Origin: an uncultured Collinsella sp.
GTDB lineage: Bacteria; Actinomycetota; Coriobacteriia; Coriobacteriales; Coriobacteriaceae
Direction: 5' to 3'
DNA: 24,781 bases
Assembly (NCBI GenBank): GCA_900540935.1
Contig: UQHW01000030.1
Coordinates: 1-24,781 of the forward strand
Both the position numbers and the translations under genes were made by a program. Position 1 is the stretch's first letter. Each line of letters starts with the position of its first letter. The notes below the pieces were generated by a model. That model searched no databases, was not told where the DNA came from, and was given only the letters and a program-made list of their open reading frames with translations. Shown piece after piece: positions 23,068-24,781 of the stretch.

Positions 23068-24579
23068 ATGACTCGCGATTTAACTCGGGTGATTGTTACT
23101 ACTGATATGGAAGTCGATGATATGAACTCGCTCGTTCATTTGGCTCTGTATCTTAACGTGCTTGATGTGCAGGCTGTGGTGTATACGGCTTCGCAGTATC
23201 ACTTTCTTGGGGATGGCGTCCATACGCTCGGCGAGGTGAATCCGCATTGGCGGACTAAAGGGCGTCGCTCTTATGAGTGGAATGTTGTGCCCCATGAACC
23301 TGATCCCACGGCTGGGGAGCTTCGTGAGTATCGACCGTTTCCTGAGCATTGGATCGAGAGCCTCTGGAGCAATGAATATGCCCAGGCTTGGCCTCAGCTG
23401 CAGGCTAATGCGGCCGCTGCCGGTGAGCCGCCGTTTCCTTCGCCGGCTCAGATGATTGAGCGTACCTTTGTGGGCAACGTTGCCTTTGAGGGCGATGTGC
23501 GTGAGGAGACTGAGGGTTCGCGCGTGATTGCTCAGGCAATCTTGGATGATGACCCGCGTACGCTTTGGCTGCTCAGCTGGGGCGGCATGAATACCATTGT
23601 TCGTGCGCTCATGAGCATTGCTGAGCGCTATCGTGATACGCCCGAATGGCCTTCTGTGCAGCAGCGTGTCTATCAGAAGGTGCGCGTGATGGGCGTTGCC
23701 GATGGCGTGGGGCAGGACAATTCTTGGCTCGACCATGGGCGTGAGCTCTTCCCCGATCTCATCTTTTGGTGCGTGCCTTATATGTATGGCGGCTACGTTG
23801 ATGCCAAGATGGCTCAGCCCGATACGCTGCCGTTCTTTCAGGCTCCCTGGCCCGAGCAGAATCTCACGCAGGGCAACGGCCCCCTCATGGCGCGCTATAT
23901 GCTCTATGGCGATGGCAAGGTGTACGAAAACGAGCCCGAGCGCTTTCAGTTTGGCAAGCATGCCCGTCTGGATTGGGGCTTAGAAGGCATGCCCGCGATG
24001 CAGTTTGAGCGCGGCGATTTTATGGCCGAGGGCGACTCGATGACCTATATTCCGCTACTGCCGTTTGGCCTGCGCGGGGCTGACGACCGCGACTTTGACA
24101 CGTTGCTCGGCCGCATGTTCCTCGACGGGCATCCCGACTCGGACGCACCTGCCGGCTTTGCAGCCATAGGCACGCCCGTCGATGGCAATCCTAATCCCCA
24201 TCTGCGCGCCTATCAGGAAGACTTCGCCGCTCGTGCGCAGTGGTGCGCCCATGGGCCCGCGGACTGCTCGCATCCGGCGTATGTTGCCGAGGTCACGGGC
24301 GACATGAGCGCCGCGGCCGGCGAGCGCGTTGCTCTTGCAGCGACCATCGTCGACCCCGATGGTAGGGGCTTCGACGCGCACTGGGATGTCGCCGTGGAGC
24401 CGTCGCGCTATGCAGGCGCTCAAGATCTGTCGCTGTGGCAGGAATGCGCGACGAACGCCACGTTCACCGTACCCACCGATGCACAACCCGGTGACCGCAT
24501 CGTGCTCACCCTCGGCGTGCAGACGCGCGCCGAGCGTCCCTGCACCCGCTACGCCCAGGTCGCCGTGACCGTGGCATAA
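23068..24579 (+). CDS. DUF1593 / Sde182-like protein, nucleoside-hydrolase fold
   Basis: This 503-residue protein matches the family of Saccharophagus Sde182, with an N-terminal nucleoside-hydrolase-like domain (DUF1593, about residues 5-290) and a C-terminal beta-rich domain (about 400-503). RVIVTTDMEVDDMNSL carries Asp13, Asp17 and Asp18, the metal-site pattern of nucleoside hydrolases. WLLSWGGMNTIVRAL and VMGVADGVGQDNSW are also characteristic. There is no signal peptide, unlike secreted members. ATG 23068 has GGAG about 8 bases upstream. It follows the esterase across a large palindrome and may share its promoter. Codon use is A/T-richer in the first half (13 of the first 30 codons end in G or C) than in the end (27 of the last 30). 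The family is linked to polysaccharide use; the reaction is unknown. Confidence 0.85.
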   Translation: MTRDLTRVIVTTDMEVDDMNSLVHLALYLNVLDVQAVVYTASQYHFLGDGVHTLGEVNPHWRTKGRRSYEWNVVPHEPDPTAGELREYRPFPEHWIESLWSNEYAQAWPQLQANAAAAGEPPFPSPAQMIERTFVGNVAFEGDVREETEGSRVIAQAILDDDPRTLWLLSWGGMNTIVRALMSIAERYRDTPEWPSVQQRVYQKVRVMGVADGVGQDNSWLDHGRELFPDLIFWCVPYMYGGYVDAKMAQPDTLPFFQAPWPEQNLTQGNGPLMARYMLYGDGKVYENEPERFQFGKHARLDWGLEGMPAMQFERGDFMAEGDSMTYIPLLPFGLRGADDRDFDTLLGRMFLDGHPDSDAPAGFAAIGTPVDGNPNPHLRAYQEDFAARAQWCAHGPADCSHPAYVAEVTGDMSAAAGERVALAATIVDPDGRGFDAHWDVAVEPSRYAGAQDLSLWQECATNATFTVPTDAQPGDRIVLTLGVQTRAERPCTRYAQVAVTVA

Positions 24580-24606
24580 CAAGGACGGCGCCCACATTCG
24601 GCATGG

Positions 24607-24708
24607 AGTGTCCCCAACTGCTACTCATTTAAGTACGTCCCCAATGAGTGGCCGAAGAGTGTCCCCAACGACCAGTCGTTTAAGAACATCCCCAATGACT
24701 ACCCAGAA
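24607..24708. repeat. Repeat family D, two tandem 51-bp units
   Basis: Units at 24607-24657 and 24658-24708 both start AGTGTCCCCAAC and contain TTTAAG followed by TCCCCAATGA. Each can fold (ACTCATT with AATGAGT in the first unit, AGTCGTT with AATGACT in the second), with co-varying stem bases. The second unit's reverse complement matches the family D hairpin at 8184-8210. The block follows the DUF1593 stop codon by 27 bases. Confidence 0.75.
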
Positions 24709-24729
24709 GTTGCGGTGGAATAGTTCCTG
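24709..24729. repeat. Repeat family C, left arm only
   Basis: A 21-base arm starting GTTGCGGTGGAATAG and ending TTCCTG is the exact reverse complement of the right arm at 12404-12424 and of the solo arm at 7278-7298. No right arm follows before the window ends, which would fit an insertion just to its right. Confidence 0.75.
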
Positions 24730-24737
24730 TTTGGGGG

Positions 24738-24781
24738 TGCGGACAGAAAGTTGGACCGTGAAGCGGTCCGGACTGGAGGTT
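24738..24781 (+). mobile_element. Possible left end of an IS3-type insertion sequence
   Basis: After GGGGG comes TGCGGACAGAAAGTTGGACC, then the hairpin GGACCG (24753-24758) with CGGTCC (24764-24769), and ACTGGAGGTT at the edge, which reads like a ribosome site for a gene just beyond. From memory, several IS3-family elements start with a GGACA...AGTTGGAC terminus and carry ACTGGAGGTT before orfA. The transposase gene would lie beyond the window, so the call is tentative. Confidence 0.35.

Noticed and set aside
24607..24708. 51-bp tandem units as a CRISPR array
   Set aside because: Only two units, conserved throughout rather than repeat-spacer, and related to an intergenic hairpin family.

Overview
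The window is high-GC, gene-dense DNA that looks like a gut actinobacterium of the class Coriobacteriia, most likely Collinsella or a close relative. The basis is the high-GC codon use, the phosphotransferase (PTS) sugar genes, a LuxR regulator fused to a polytopic membrane domain (a family expanded in Coriobacteriia), and intergenic spaces packed with short palindromic repeats. The species assignment is inference. No rRNA, tRNA, CRISPR array or prophage module is visible.

Layout. Positions 1-3545 (minus strand) hold a stand-alone glucose-type PTS EIIA, a 3'-end remnant of a HAD phosphatase gene, a 6-phospho-beta-glucosidase (GH1) and an AraC-type regulator. Divergent from AraC (3662-7159, plus) are a large GH106-like glycoside hydrolase and an RpiR-type sugar-phosphate regulator. 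Positions 7327-9099 (minus) carry an unusual HTH-desulfoferrodoxin fusion and pyrE, separated by a 447-bp spacer full of hairpins. Positions 9230-12306 (plus) are an mgtA-type Mg2+ P-type ATPase behind a long leader with a small, well-initiated ORF. Positions 12476-16053 (minus) form an apparent four-gene operon of envelope-type proteins of unknown function, followed upstream by the membrane LuxR regulator (16199-17743). Positions 18022-24579 are a second carbohydrate locus: a DUF4038/GH140-like hydrolase and PTS EIIBC on the minus strand, diverging from an alpha/beta-hydrolase esterase and a DUF1593 (nucleoside-hydrolase-like) protein. The right edge may touch the end of an IS3-type element.

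How the genes may work together. EIIBC lacks an EIIA domain and could be served by the separate EIIA. The imported phospho-glucoside would be cut by the GH1 enzyme. The GH106-like, GH140-like, esterase and DUF1593 proteins all lack signal peptides, so the window suggests intracellular trimming of decorated plant glycosides after uptake. This is inference. The PTS and esterase operons share a 490-bp divergent control region with about ten GTTTAC/GTAAAC elements and several palindromes.

The most distinctive non-coding signal is a set of intergenic inverted-repeat families. Several copies sit within a few bases of stop codons in a fixed orientation, and two otherwise different families share the loop word GGGACAGG. 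There is also a 127-bp three-tier nested palindrome whose arms are perfect.
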